A DNA stretch of 57,269 bases from Acidobacteriota bacterium (GCA_016213785.1 JACQZQ010000108.1:1-57269), one strand, 5' to 3'; positions 46,981-56,643 are shown, numbered from the stretch's first letter. The notes: generated from the letters alone by a model not told the origin. Made by a program: numbers and translations.

Positions 46981-47039
46981 AATGGACTTAATGGACTTAA
47001 TTTACTTAATTTACTTTTATTTACTTTTATTTACTTTTA
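46981..47039. repeat. Compound 9-10 bp tandem repeats after a stop codon
   Basis: AATGGACTT twice, AATTTACTT twice, then TTATTTACTT twice plus a partial copy. The array begins directly at the stop codon of the pentapeptide gene and ends at its terminator hairpin. Confidence 0.9.
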
Positions 47040-49517
47040 TTAATTGATTTCTTTCTTCATCGCTTGAATACGAACATCTAGCTCTAGTTGGAAGTAGTCA
47101 AACTCATCTCGAATTTGCCTAGATATTTGACGTTCATACTCTTTACGAGCACTTGCTAATTGCTCTTTCATTGCTTCATAAAAAGTACCCTTACGTAAAG
47201 ATTCTTGTACTAGTTTACGATTAGAGGCAAACATTTGAGAAACCAATCCTCGTGCTGTATGTCTAGCTTTCTTTCTCTCTTCGGTTTCAGGAGGAAGTTT
47301 TACAGGTTTAGGATTAGTGTTTGTCATTCGCTGAGGTCTTTCTGTCCCTCTAGACTCATTAGCTTCTGCTGGAGTTAAAGGAATAATCTTTGAAGATGGC
47401 TGTGACGACGATAAACGATTTTTAGCTATTTCTATTTGCTCAGGTGAAGGTAGAGACTGCATTTCATCGTTTAACCCTAATATATCAGCTAAAGAGCTTG
47501 TCCCAATTGTCTCTGGTTTTAGCGGAATAGTATCAGAACGTTCAACTACGGGGCTACCTACCCCTGTCTTATCTTTTGTCAAAGCTATTGTTGCTTCAAA
47601 GGCTTGTGCTTGCTCCTCTGGTAATTCTTCTAAAGTCAACTGCTCTTCTACTGCTGGTTTTTCAATTGGTAGGGCTGGAGCATCAGATTGAGGCTTTCCT
47701 TCTTCAACTACTTCTGCTTTAACTTCTGTGCTTTGTGCTTCTACTTCTACTTGTGATGGCTCTGCATTTTGGCTTTCTGCTAGGATAATAGGAGTCTCTG
47801 CTATTACTACTGTAGGAGCTTCAAGGTCTATAACTTCACTGGGCAGAGCCTCTTGAGCGGTTACTTCTGGAGTTTTGGCTTCAACTGTTTCAACTGCTGG
47901 TGTTTCAACTACTAGGACTTTTACTACTGGGGCTTCTACTACTGGGGTTTCTACTAGTGAGACTTGTGTTTCAGCTTCTAAAGTTTCAACTACTGAAGTT
48001 TCGACCACTGGTGCTTCTGCAACTTGGGGAGTAGAACTCTCCACAACGAGTTCTACTATAGGGGGTTCCTTAACTTCAACTACTTCAGCTACAGGAGATG
48101 GAGAGCTTTCTTCTATTTGTGTAGGTTCAGTAGACATAGAAATCCCGCTCATAGCCATAAACAAAGTAGCTAGATCGGCACCTGATAGATCGGCACCTGA
48201 TAGATCGGCCTCTGATAGGTTTGCCCCTGCTAGATTTGCTTCTTGTAGGGCTGCTTCGCTTAAGTTTGCTTTTGTTAAAATTGCACCACTAAAGTTTACT
48301 TGGCTTAAATTTGCCTTACTTAAATTTGCTTGAGATAAATTAGAACCTGTAAAATTAGCCTCTCTAAGGTCTACACCTGAAAGATTACCTTCTGTTAAAG
48401 AAGCATGTTCGACAATGGCATTTTGTAGATTTCCCCCGCTTAAATTAACATTATCTAGTTTAGAATGTGAGAAATTAGCCCGTTGAGCTTGGAGAGCAGT
48501 TAGGTTTGCCCCTGTTAAATCAGTATTACTAAAATCTGCTTTTTCTAAATTAGCGCCCTCAGCACCTAAACCTCTTAAATTAGCTCCACTAAAATTAGTA
48601 TGAGAGAGATTAGCTTTAGAGAAATTTGCTCCTATAGCTACAACGTTTTTAAGATGGGCTTCTTTAAGATCTGCTGTTTCTAAAATTGCATCAGTTAAAT
48701 TAGATTTTTCTAAGTTACTACCAGATAAAAGGGCATTATGTAGATCTGCTGTTTGCAAAGAAGCCTCTATTAAATGGGCCTTTATCAGTTTGGCACTACT
48801 CAATTTTGCGCCTTGAAAATTAATATGCTCACCTTTTAATTCTGTTAGATTGGCATTTGTAAGATCAGCACCTTCAAAAATTGCCTTATGAGCTTCGGCC
48901 TTCTCTAGGTTTGCCTCTGATAAAACAGCTTGGTTAAACTTTGTACCAGATAATTTAGTTTGCTCTAGATTAGCTTTTAGTAAATTTGCTTGAGATAAAT
49001 TAGCATTGCTAAGTTCTGCATGACTTGCTTGAACTTCAGATAAATCAGCACCTTTTAAGTTAGTCTCTGTTAGGTGGGCTTTTGAAAGATTTGCTTTACT
49101 TAAATTGGCAGACTGAAGATTGACGTTTGCTAGTTTTGCTTCACTAAGATTTGCTTCTGCTAAATTTGCTTCAACTAAGTTAGACTCATTTAAGTTACAA
49201 TTACTTAATTCTGCTCCCTGTAAATTAGCCTTACTAAGATTTGCTTTAGTTAAAGTAGCTGCTGATAAATTAATTGAATGTAGATTTGCACCACTTAAAT
49301 TACTTTCGCTTAAATTTGCACCAGAAAGATTTGCTTTTTGTAAATTTGCGCCAACTAATTCTGTTTTTATCAGTGTAGCGCCACTTAAGTTTGCACCAAC
49401 AAAACTTGCCCCATTGAGCTTAGCATTACTAAAATTTACTCTTTGTAAATTTGCACCTTGCAGGTTTGCTCGTTGAGGCTCTGCACTTTTTTGTCCTTCT
49501 TTGCCAGAAAGAGACAT
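47040..49517 (-). CDS. Large pentapeptide-repeat protein with Val/Glu/Pro linker and C-terminal helical domain
   Basis: Residues about 15-455 are around 85 pentapeptide repeats of the A(N/D/S)LxxA type (GANLSGATLIKTELVGANL and so on), which fold as a long right-handed quadrilateral beta-helix. Residues 460-640 are a low-complexity acidic linker with repeated VVETP/VVEAP units. The last 85 residues form a charged helical domain, ARHTARGLVSQMFASNRKLVQ ending in an amphipathic helix; a similar tail occurs, as I recall, on other signalling proteins of Acidobacteriota and Deltaproteobacteria. There is no signal peptide, so it is cytosolic. AGGAGGG precedes the ATG. Long opposite-strand frames here are repeat artefacts. 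Function unknown. Confidence 0.92.
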   Translation of the reverse strand: MSLSGKEGQKSAEPQRANLQGANLQRVNFSNAKLNGASFVGANLSGATLIKTELVGANLQKANLSGANLSESNLSGANLHSINLSAATLTKANLSKANLQGAELSNCNLNESNLVEANLAEANLSEAKLANVNLQSANLSKANLSKAHLTETNLKGADLSEVQASHAELSNANLSQANLLKANLEQTKLSGTKFNQAVLSEANLEKAEAHKAIFEGADLTNANLTELKGEHINFQGAKLSSAKLIKAHLIEASLQTADLHNALLSGSNLEKSNLTDAILETADLKEAHLKNVVAIGANFSKANLSHTNFSGANLRGLGAEGANLEKADFSNTDLTGANLTALQAQRANFSHSKLDNVNLSGGNLQNAIVEHASLTEGNLSGVDLREANFTGSNLSQANLSKANLSQVNFSGAILTKANLSEAALQEANLAGANLSEADLSGADLSGADLATLFMAMSGISMSTEPTQIEESSPSPVAEVVEVKEPPIVELVVESSTPQVAEAPVVETSVVETLEAETQVSLVETPVVEAPVVKVLVVETPAVETVEAKTPEVTAQEALPSEVIDLEAPTVVIAETPIILAESQNAEPSQVEVEAQSTEVKAEVVEEGKPQSDAPALPIEKPAVEEQLTLEELPEEQAQAFEATIALTKDKTGVGSPVVERSDTIPLKPETIGTSSLADILGLNDEMQSLPSPEQIEIAKNRLSSSQPSSKIIPLTPAEANESRGTERPQRMTNTNPKPVKLPPETEERKKARHTARGLVSQMFASNRKLVQESLRKGTFYEAMKEQLASARKEYERQISRQIRDEFDYFQLELDVRIQAMKKEIN

Positions 49518-49691
49518 GAGACAGCCCTCCTAAATTTTAGGTATGTATTGCGTTATATTACTAATATAAATTATTAATCACTTAAGGGAAGTAACAAGTA
49601 GGCTATCTTAGCAGTAAGCTTAAACACAAGCAAGTAGGTTCTATTTTTAAAATTTTCTCTTAAAAAATAACTTTTAAAGTAACCTTAAAAT

Positions 49692-49724
49692 AAAAATAGC
49701 TAGTAGTTTTCCACTACTAGCTAT
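49692..49724 (-). terminator. Terminator of the small exported-protein gene
   Basis: A perfect 12-bp stem (49696-49707 with 49713-49724) and five-base loop. On the minus strand the stem is followed by TTTTATTTTA, giving a Rho-independent terminator for the gene at 49761-50135. Confidence 0.85.
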
Positions 49725-49760
49725 CAATTCTCCTCGTTTGCCCTTATCTTATGCCCTATT

Positions 49761-50135
49761 TTATTGAGGAGTAACATTTACAGTTTCGTCACCAAGCAAA
49801 ATTGTCTCATCTTGACCTTCTAAAATAATCCCTCTAAGTACACTACTATTATCTCGTTTTACTATCATCACCTCTGTAGTAATAGCCTTTGTCTTGCGCT
49901 GACCTTTGCGAGCCTTAGTCTTTGCCACTAGCTTATCCCCTTGCCAAAGGCTCATTTCACTTGTTTCATCATTAAACTTAACCGTATACTTACCTTTTTT
50001 TACTTCTGTACCATTTACTACTACATCACGAGTAAATTCTACTTTTTTCCCTTTTCCTTCTTGGGCAAAAGCCAAACTATTTGAAAATACAAAAGTTGCT
50101 ACCAATATCATAATTACACTAGCTAGTCTTTTCAT
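49761..50135 (-). CDS. Small exported protein of unknown function
   Basis: A 124-residue protein with a clear signal peptide (MKRLASVIMILVATFVF...AFAQ, cleavage near 25). The mature part is basic and beta-rich: VNGTEVKKGKYTVKF and LILEGQDETILLG-like strands suggest a small all-beta periplasmic domain. No cysteines or catalytic motif are seen. I recall similar GTEVKxGKYxVxF exported proteins in Acidobacteriota but no assigned function. AAGGAGAA precedes the ATG and a terminator follows, so it is a monocistronic unit. Confidence 0.85.
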   Translation of the reverse strand: MKRLASVIMILVATFVFSNSLAFAQEGKGKKVEFTRDVVVNGTEVKKGKYTVKFNDETSEMSLWQGDKLVAKTKARKGQRKTKAITTEVMIVKRDNSSVLRGIILEGQDETILLGDETVNVTPQ

Positions 50136-50466
50136 AAGATTCTCCTTCGGTTATTAACTGAGTTGATTTATTAAATGATGTTTTTTGAATTAACGTTCCC
50201 AAGTAACTTAACACCGTTAACGAGAATAAAAAAGAAAAGTTCACGAAGTTTTGGAAAAAATAAAAATTTTCCCAGAAACTAAAAATTTTTTCTGTTATTA
50301 TCCTTTTGCCTAGAAAAACCATCTATAAACAAATTAAAAAGTTCAAATGTAGTAGCATAAAAAATTTGCTTATATATTTTATGGTTTATTAAAATTTACT
50401 AATAATTATACTCTTAATATATTTTTATAGAGTGAATTTGCTAAACACTTATTGAGGAGTAATTTT
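50136..50466. other. Divergent intergenic region, no gene seen
   Basis: About 330 AT-rich bases between the small exported-protein gene and the lipocalin-like gene. A 67-codon minus-strand frame crosses it but lacks a ribosome-binding site and has biased Phe/Ser composition. I see no clear promoter boxes. Confidence 0.5.
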
Positions 50467-51630
50467 GTGCTTGATCAAATTCTACAAGATTTAGAAAAAG
50501 CAGCAACGCAAGTTGTTGACACAGTTGTAGATGCTATTTTTGGCCCAGCCGAAAATTTATCAAAGCCTAGCCCTGAGCGAGCAATTGAGCTACCTAAAGA
50601 TACTTTTGCTCATAATGATGTTCAAACCGAATGGTGGTATTACACAGGTCATCTTGAGTCAGAAGAATCAAAATTTGGGTTTGAATTAGTTTTTTTTAAG
50701 CGTCAAACTGCATTAGATCGCTTAGGTAAAATTATTCCTATGCGAGTTCTTACACCTATAAGTTATTATGCACATTTTGCACTTACAGATATAAACGCAA
50801 AACAATTTCGTTATGCCCATCGCCGTTCACTAGATGGAAGCCGCCCAGCAGGTGCTCAAACCTCCTGTCATGACATATGGCTAGATAATTGGAGAGTTAG
50901 AGAGTTAAATGATCACCATATTTTAACTGCAACAATGAATAAGACTCAGCTAGAGTTAGTACTTAAGCCAACTAAGTCAATTGTTAAACAAGGTTTAGAT
51001 GGACTTAGTTATAAAGATGAAGGTGAAGCGTCTTATTATCTTTCCTATACGCGTATGGAAGCAAGTGGAGAGCTATTTATAGGAGAAAAGCATTATCAAG
51101 TCACAGGTTCAGCTTGGATGGATCATGAGTTTGGAACCTGGACAATGAAAGAAAAAATACAGGGCTGGGACTGGTTTGCGCTACAACTTGATAATAATCA
51201 AGAAATTATGGCATTCTTTATTCGTGGTGTAGATGGAAAGCCAACTAAATTTTCAGAACTGACTTTAATTGACTCTGATGCAGCAACCCGACGCTTTGCC
51301 TTAGATGAATTTTCTATTATCCCTACAGGGGAATGGACTAGCCCAATAACTAACACATCTTATCCTAGTGGTTGGAAATTATATATTCCTTCTTTAGAAG
51401 CAGAATTTAACATTGATCCTGTTTTGAAATGTCAAGAATTAGATACTCGTGGCTCAACTATGATAGTTTATTGGGAAGGAGCTAACATAGTTACAGGAAA
51501 AATGCTTGGAAAATCCACAAGTGGAAAAGCTTATGTAGAGTTAGTAGGTTATGATCGTTCTCATGAAGACTTAACACTTTATGATTATTTTTTAAGTGAA
51601 GTTCAATTTCGTGCTTTAGGTTTCTACTAA
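50467..51630 (+). CDS. Lipocalin-like (CrtC/AttH family) domain protein
   Basis: About 387 residues. The motifs NDVQTEWWYYTGHL, GFELVFFKRQ, AHFALTD and later SAWMDHEFGTW with GWDWFALQLDN are the signature of the carotenoid 1,2-hydratase (CrtC)/AttH family, a double lipocalin-like barrel. Most bacterial relatives are exported lipoproteins; this one has no signal peptide and instead a short amphipathic N-terminus. No carotenoid gene is near, so a general hydrophobic-ligand role is as likely as hydration. The start is the GTG at 50467, seven bases after GAGGAG; an upstream in-frame TTG at 50452 overlaps that site and is unlikely. Confidence 0.87.
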   Translation: MLDQILQDLEKAATQVVDTVVDAIFGPAENLSKPSPERAIELPKDTFAHNDVQTEWWYYTGHLESEESKFGFELVFFKRQTALDRLGKIIPMRVLTPISYYAHFALTDINAKQFRYAHRRSLDGSRPAGAQTSCHDIWLDNWRVRELNDHHILTATMNKTQLELVLKPTKSIVKQGLDGLSYKDEGEASYYLSYTRMEASGELFIGEKHYQVTGSAWMDHEFGTWTMKEKIQGWDWFALQLDNNQEIMAFFIRGVDGKPTKFSELTLIDSDAATRRFALDEFSIIPTGEWTSPITNTSYPSGWKLYIPSLEAEFNIDPVLKCQELDTRGSTMIVYWEGANIVTGKMLGKSTSGKAYVELVGYDRSHEDLTLYDYFLSEVQFRALGFY

Positions 51631-51677
51631 AACTATGTTATTTTGCCCTAACAAAATTAAAAAGGATGGCTTAACTT

Positions 51678-52097
51678 ATGGCTAGTTTCGACCGTCTAAA
51701 ACTAAAAAATGCTGAGTGTATTTCTTTAGGAGATAACCGCTGGCATCTAAAAGTTACTGTTAGTATTTATGATGAAATTCATGTTGGCGAAGCAATTTCT
51801 CATTCAGAAGATAATAACTTTGAAGCTATGGCAGTAGCAGCACTAAACGCCGTTAGCCCTCTACTTCCTCCAACTATAAATTTAACACTAGCGGATGCTG
51901 GTCAAACTTATTCTCATAAAACTGAATTAGGTGTTTTTATTGTAGTTATTCAGTTACAAGAAAATAACCGTTCTAAATATATTTCTGGTAGTAGTTTGGT
52001 TGCCCTACCAATTATGCATACTCCTGTAAAAGCCGTATTTAGTGCAATTAACCGAACTCTAACTAAATATTTACCTGAAAAAACTAAATTTTATTAA
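51678..52097 (+). CDS. Small soluble protein of unknown function
   Basis: A 139-residue protein with an alternating strand/helix pattern: two similar halves, each with a hydrophobic strand and then an amphipathic helix (EAMAVAALNAVSPLL in the first, VKAVFSAINRTLTKYL in the second). This resembles a duplicated ferredoxin-like or LeuA-dimer-like alpha/beta fold, but I cannot name the family. It begins 47 bases after the lipocalin-like gene, with AAAAGGATGG upstream of the ATG, and probably shares its transcript. A convergent terminator follows. Confidence 0.78.
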   Translation: MASFDRLKLKNAECISLGDNRWHLKVTVSIYDEIHVGEAISHSEDNNFEAMAVAALNAVSPLLPPTINLTLADAGQTYSHKTELGVFIVVIQLQENNRSKYISGSSLVALPIMHTPVKAVFSAINRTLTKYLPEKTKFY

Positions 52098-52122
52098 AGC
52101 TTAGAAATAAGCCTTAAAATAA

Positions 52123-52149
52123 TTAGACCTAGGTTTTTGCTAGGTCTAA
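52123..52149. terminator. Bidirectional hairpin between convergent genes
   Basis: TTAGACCTAG (52123-52132) and CTAGGTCTAA (52140-52149) form a perfect 10-bp stem with a GTTTTTG loop. It lies midway between two convergent stop codons. There is no strong T-tract on either side. Confidence 0.6.
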
Positions 52150-52175
52150 CTATAGTTCTTATAAGAAAACAACTT

Positions 52176-53903
52176 TTATTTATTTTTCTTTTCCGTTTTA
52201 GCCCAAGAATCTTTTAAGCCTACTGTACGGTTAAATACTAGTTTTCCTTCTTTAGAATCTGGATCTAAACAAAAATATCCTTGTCTTAAAAATTGATATG
52301 GTTTACCTAGTGGAGCATTGGCTAAACTTGGCTCAACTTTACAAGAATTTATTATTTGTAAAGAATTAGGATTTAAGTAAGTTTTATAATCCAATCCATC
52401 TTTTTCTTCATTAGGATTAGCTTTAGTAAAAAGATGTTCATATAGCCTAACTTCTGCATCTAAAGCAGATTTAGCACATACCCAATGTAGAGTGCCTTTT
52501 ACCATACGCTCATCTTTAGACCACCCTCCTTTAGTTTCTGGGTCATAAGTACAATGAACTTCTGTAATTTCACCTGATTCATTTTTTACTACATTAACAC
52601 AAGTAATATAGTAGGCATGCTTAAGCCGAACTTCTTTACCTGGAGAGAGGCGAAAAAAGCCTTTAGGGGGGATTTCTTGGAAATCGCTACGTTCAATATA
52701 GATTTCTTTTGAAAAAGGAACTTTGCGAGTACCTGCATTTGAATCCTCAGGATTATTTACTGCATCAAGCTCTTCTTGTGTATCTGCTGGGTAGTTATCA
52801 ATTACAACTTTTAGTGGATCAAGCACGGCCATTACACGTTCAGCACAAAGATTTAGGTTTTCTCTAAGACAATGCTCTAGAAGAGCAATATCAACCATAC
52901 TTTCGCGTTTAGCTACACCTATACGCTCACAAAAAGTTCTAATAGCTGTTGGTGTATAACCTCGTCTTCTCATCCCTGAAATAGTAGGCATTCGTGGATC
53001 ATCCCAGCCATTAACATAATTTTGTTTAACAAGTTCTAATAGTTTTCTTTTACTTAATACAGTATTGCTAATATTAAGACGAGCAAACTCTATTTGTTGT
53101 GGATGGCATTCAACTCTTAATTCATCAAGTATCCAATCATAAAGTGGGCGGTGATCTTCAAATTCTAATGTACAAATTGAGTGAGTAATTCTTTCTATAG
53201 AATCGCTTAAACAATGAGCATAGTCATACATTGGATAGATACACCATTTATTATCAGTACGATGATGAGAGGCTTTTAAGATACGATAAATAACAGGATC
53301 TCTCATATTTAGATTTGGTGAAGCCATATCAATTTTTGCTCTTAGTACATATTTACCTTCTTCAAATTCTCCTGCTTTCATTCGCTCAAAAAGGTCTAAA
53401 TTCTCCTCTACTGATCGGTTACGGTAAGGGCTATTTTTTCCTGGCTCTGTTAAAGTTCCTCTATATTCTCTAACTTCCTGTTGGTTTAAGCCACAAACAT
53501 AAGCTTTATCTTCTTTAATCATTTGTACCGCATAATTATAAAGTTGTTGAAAATAATCTGATGCATAGTAAAGATGCTCATTCCAATCAAACCCTAGCCA
53601 TTTAACGTCAGTCATAATTGACTCTACATATTCGGTTTCTTCTTTGCTTGGGTTTGTATCATCAAATCTTAAGTGACAAACCCCTGAAGGGTTTTCGCCT
53701 GCAATACCAAAATTTATACATATAGATTTGGCGTGTCCAATATGAAGATATCCATTTGGTTCTGGGGGAAACCTAGTGGCTACACGTCCTTTATGTTTAT
53801 TTGAAGCTAAATCTTGTGCAACTATTTCTCTAATAAAGTCGCTTGCAGAACTTGTAGAAGTAGTTTCTGTAGTTGCTTTTTCATTTTTATTTGCTGTTTC
53901 CAT
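52176..53903 (-). CDS. glnS: Glutaminyl-tRNA synthetase
   Basis: A 575-residue class I synthetase charging tRNA(Gln) with glutamine. [17 protein letters not shown] carries the HIGH motif, and NTVLSKRKL is the KMSKS-type loop. [14 protein letters not shown] and [17 protein letters not shown] are GlnRS-specific, and the C-terminal anticodon-binding beta-barrel domains are present (about 350-560). The ATG at 53903 has AGAGGA about seven bases upstream; the ATG at 53933 lacks one. Its N-terminal 20 residues are a Thr/Ser-rich tail. It is divergent from gltX, and gatC also occurs in the window. Confidence 0.96.
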   Translation of the reverse strand: METANKNEKATTETTSTSSASDFIREIVAQDLASNKHKGRVATRFPPEPNGYLHIGHAKSICINFGIAGENPSGVCHLRFDDTNPSKEETEYVESIMTDVKWLGFDWNEHLYYASDYFQQLYNYAVQMIKEDKAYVCGLNQQEVREYRGTLTEPGKNSPYRNRSVEENLDLFERMKAGEFEEGKYVLRAKIDMASPNLNMRDPVIYRILKASHHRTDNKWCIYPMYDYAHCLSDSIERITHSICTLEFEDHRPLYDWILDELRVECHPQQIEFARLNISNTVLSKRKLLELVKQNYVNGWDDPRMPTISGMRRRGYTPTAIRTFCERIGVAKRESMVDIALLEHCLRENLNLCAERVMAVLDPLKVVIDNYPADTQEELDAVNNPEDSNAGTRKVPFSKEIYIERSDFQEIPPKGFFRLSPGKEVRLKHAYYITCVNVVKNESGEITEVHCTYDPETKGGWSKDERMVKGTLHWVCAKSALDAEVRLYEHLFTKANPNEEKDGLDYKTYLNPNSLQIINSCKVEPSLANAPLGKPYQFLRQGYFCLDPDSKEGKLVFNRTVGLKDSWAKTEKKNK

Positions 53904-54161
53904 GCTTTTTCCTCTGGCAATTAAATTAACCATAGCTTGAAGATATTAATAAGTGATTTACTAAAAATTTTCAAAGAAAAGCTACGGAATAATAGGTTTA
54001 TTTTTTTATCTAAACTCTGCTCTTCCACAATCAATTGCAGAGATTAAACTCTTGGGCTATTCTCACCAAACACAAAATGTAAGACCAACAAATTTAATAG
54101 TTTATAATTTAATATTTATTAAAATTGTTGTACGCTGGTTAAATTACGTAGGACATAACTT

Positions 54162-55865
54162 ATGGATAAGAAAGAAACTCAATTTACATCTACAGAGTTA
54201 CAAACTTTAGCAGAATTAATCTTTCCTAATTGGCAAAAACTTCCTTCACTTGAAGAGTTAGATAAAAGATATCCAAAAAGGGAGCTACCTTTTGGGGCTA
54301 TAGTTAATAGAGTTGCACCTAGCCCAACAGGGATGATGCATATTGGAGGTCTTTATGTAGCGCTAGTAAATAGACGACTTGCAAAACAAACTCAAGGTGT
54401 ATTTTTCCTTAGGATAGAAGACACTGATCAAGAACGTGCCGTTGTAGGAGCATATGAAACAATAGTAAATTCTTTAGCTGATTATGGGCTCTCTCCTGAT
54501 GAAGGGCCTATGCATAATAGTGATGGAGAGATTGTAGAAGAAGGTAACTATGGGCCTTATGTTCAAACTTCTCGCAAAGAAATTTATCATGCTTGTGCAT
54601 TTGATATGTTAAAACGAGGTGCAATCTATCCTTGTTTTATGACTAAAGAAGAGCTTGATAAACAAAGAGAAGAACAACAAAAACTAGAAGTTCGCACAGG
54701 CGTTTATAAAGAATGGGCACTAGGGCGTTATTTATCTTTTCAAGAAATCGAGTCAAAAATAAAAGCTGGCATACCCTATGTCTTACGTCTAAGGGCTTTA
54801 GGAGAAATTGATAAAACTATTAGCTGGGAAGATGAAATTAGAGGAACTCTTACAGTACCAGAAAATATTGTTGATACAGTACTAATTAAATCTGATGGTA
54901 TTCCTACCTATCATTTTGCTCATTTAGTAGATGATCATTTTATGAGAACAACTCATATTATTCGCGCTGATGAATGGATTTCTTCTGTTCCCTTGCATTT
55001 GCAATTATTTTCTGCAATGGGTTGGGAACCGCCTTTTTACACACATGTTTCAGCTATTCAAAAAATGGCTGAAACAGGAAAAAGAAAATTATCTAAACGC
55101 CATGACCCTGAAGCTAGTGTTAGCTATTACTGGGAAAATGGTTTTCCACGTCAAGCAGTAATTGAATATCTCTTAAACCTTGCAAACTCTGAATTTGAAG
55201 ACTGGCGAAGAGTCAACCCTACTAGTGATTATACTGAATTTAGAATCTCGCTTGGTAAAATGGGACAGGCTGGCCCGCTAGCAGATTTAATAAAATTAGA
55301 AAGTATCAGCCGAGATATTCTTTCTAGAATGCCTATAGAAGCACTTTATAAAGTGTCTTATGCCTGGGCATTTACTTACGATAAAGAACTAGCTGAAGAG
55401 ATGGCAAAAGACCCACTCTATAGCCAAAGAGCATTAGATATTGAAAGAGACTCAGAAAAAGGAGCTAAACGCCTTTCAACCTTAAAAGATCTTCGTCCAC
55501 AACTTGCACCATTTTTTGACCATTTTCTACCCCCTGCAAATGAATTACCTTTTCCTGATAATGTAAAGGCAGAAGATCGTAAGGCTATTTTAGAGCTTGT
55601 TAAAGAACGTTTTAAGGATTCTGATCCACCTGAACAATTTTTTGAAAACCTTAAACTAATCTCTGCTGAACTAGGCTTTGCAGGCGCAGTTAAAGACTTT
55701 AAGAAGAATCCTCAAATGTATAAAGGCCATGTAGGCGATGTAGCAAGTATAGTTAGGGTAGCAATGTTTGGGAGTACTCGCTCCCCTGATTTAGGCCAAG
55801 TATTAAAAGTATTAGGCAATCAAACAGTCGTAAATCGTTGTAACCGAGCTATTTCTGTTAACTAG
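54162..55865 (+). CDS. gltX: Glutamate-tRNA ligase, clostridial-type with N-terminal extension
   Basis: A 567-residue class I synthetase. APSPTGMMHIGGLYVALV holds the HIGH-type motif and FLRIEDTDQERAV the glutamate-binding region, while GKRKLSKRHDP is the KMSKS loop. Compared with ordinary bacterial GluRS it has an extra N-terminal stretch of about 45 residues (AELIFPNWQKLPSLEEL) and a different helical C-terminus (VASIVRVAMFGSTRSPDLGQVLKVLG). This matches, as I recall, a GluRS form common in Clostridia. Whether it charges only tRNA(Glu) or also tRNA(Gln) cannot be read. TAGGA lies about nine bases before the ATG. Confidence 0.93.
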   Translation: MDKKETQFTSTELQTLAELIFPNWQKLPSLEELDKRYPKRELPFGAIVNRVAPSPTGMMHIGGLYVALVNRRLAKQTQGVFFLRIEDTDQERAVVGAYETIVNSLADYGLSPDEGPMHNSDGEIVEEGNYGPYVQTSRKEIYHACAFDMLKRGAIYPCFMTKEELDKQREEQQKLEVRTGVYKEWALGRYLSFQEIESKIKAGIPYVLRLRALGEIDKTISWEDEIRGTLTVPENIVDTVLIKSDGIPTYHFAHLVDDHFMRTTHIIRADEWISSVPLHLQLFSAMGWEPPFYTHVSAIQKMAETGKRKLSKRHDPEASVSYYWENGFPRQAVIEYLLNLANSEFEDWRRVNPTSDYTEFRISLGKMGQAGPLADLIKLESISRDILSRMPIEALYKVSYAWAFTYDKELAEEMAKDPLYSQRALDIERDSEKGAKRLSTLKDLRPQLAPFFDHFLPPANELPFPDNVKAEDRKAILELVKERFKDSDPPEQFFENLKLISAELGFAGAVKDFKKNPQMYKGHVGDVASIVRVAMFGSTRSPDLGQVLKVLGNQTVVNRCNRAISVN

Positions 55866-55875
55866 TATCTTTATT

Positions 55876-55901
55876 ATTAATTTTTTTTATTAATTTTTTT
55901 T
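55876..55901. repeat. 13-bp duplicated T-rich repeat at the sirtuin start
   Basis: ATTAATTTTTTTT occurs twice, exactly, at 55876-55888 and 55889-55901. The second copy runs into the putative TTG start of the sirtuin gene. Homopolymer runs like these are prone to sequencing indels. Confidence 0.85.
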
Positions 55902-56643
55902 GGGAAAAATCTTAGAAAACATAATACCAAGTGAAATTACAACTAAGCTAAATAAAATAAATAGCTTAGTTATTTTTACTGGGGCAGGGATTTCAGCTAG
56001 TGCTAAAATCCCTACTTTAACTGGGCCAGGATGCTCACCTGTTTGGGAATATAATTTTATTAATGATCTGCTTTCAAAAGAAAAAATTTCTAGTAAAACT
56101 ATACTGCACTTGCGTTTACTAGATAATCTATTGGAAAAAGTAAGATTAGCCTATCCTACTCCAGCACATTTAGCTATAGATAAAATAGCAAGTAGATTCT
56201 CCAGTTTTAATGTTATTTCACAAAATTTTGATGACCTACATCTACGTAATAACTTAAGTACCTGTTTAATGTTACATGGTGAAATCACTAAAGCACGTTG
56301 TTTAGAATGTAATTTGTTAAAGGCTATTGAAACAAGCTATAAAGAGCATTGGAAGACAAAATGCATTTGTGGTGGGGCTTGGAAGCCAGACCTACTTTTA
56401 TTTGATGAAGTAATGGCTAAAGAACTTTGGCAAAAGGCAGAAAACTTAGCTCAAAGTTGTGAAATGTTTATTTCCATTGGAAGTTCTGGACAGGTTTTGC
56501 CAGGCGGTCTATTACCAGCTATTGCTAGAGGCAAAGGAGCTTTTTTAGTAGAAATTAATTTAATTCCTACAGAAATAACCCCACATTTTCATTATACAGT
56601 TTTAGGTAAAAGCGATGAAATTGTGCCTAGACTTTTTACTTAA
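55900..56643 (+). CDS. Divergent Sir2-family NAD-dependent deacylase
   Basis: A sirtuin-fold protein of about 247 residues. Seen motifs are VIFTGAGISA (25-34), SQNFDDLH in place of the usual TQNIDGLH, and LHGEI with catalytic His126. Zinc-type cysteines are at 134, 137, 155 and 157, the last pair spaced CxC rather than CxxC. GAGISASAKIPTLTG replaces the usual SGIPtFR, so the acyl- or NAD-pocket is altered. The start is uncertain: only a TTG at 55900 inside a T-run is available, with no ribosome-binding site. Its stop overlaps the convergent kinase gene by eight bases. Confidence 0.85.
   Translation: MGKILENIIPSEITTKLNKINSLVIFTGAGISASAKIPTLTGPGCSPVWEYNFINDLLSKEKISSKTILHLRLLDNLLEKVRLAYPTPAHLAIDKIASRFSSFNVISQNFDDLHLRNNLSTCLMLHGEITKARCLECNLLKAIETSYKEHWKTKCICGGAWKPDLLLFDEVMAKELWQKAENLAQSCEMFISIGSSGQVLPGGLLPAIARGKGAFLVEINLIPTEITPHFHYTVLGKSDEIVPRLFT

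Noticed and set aside
47875-49476. Plus-strand frames opposite the pentapeptide gene
   Set aside because: Their Thr/Ser- and Phe/Ala-rich repeats are mirror images of the pentapeptide and VVE-repeat coding sequence.
50119-50322. 67-codon minus-strand frame
   Set aside because: Phe-rich, no ribosome-binding site, lies in the leader of a small exported-protein gene and overlaps its start.
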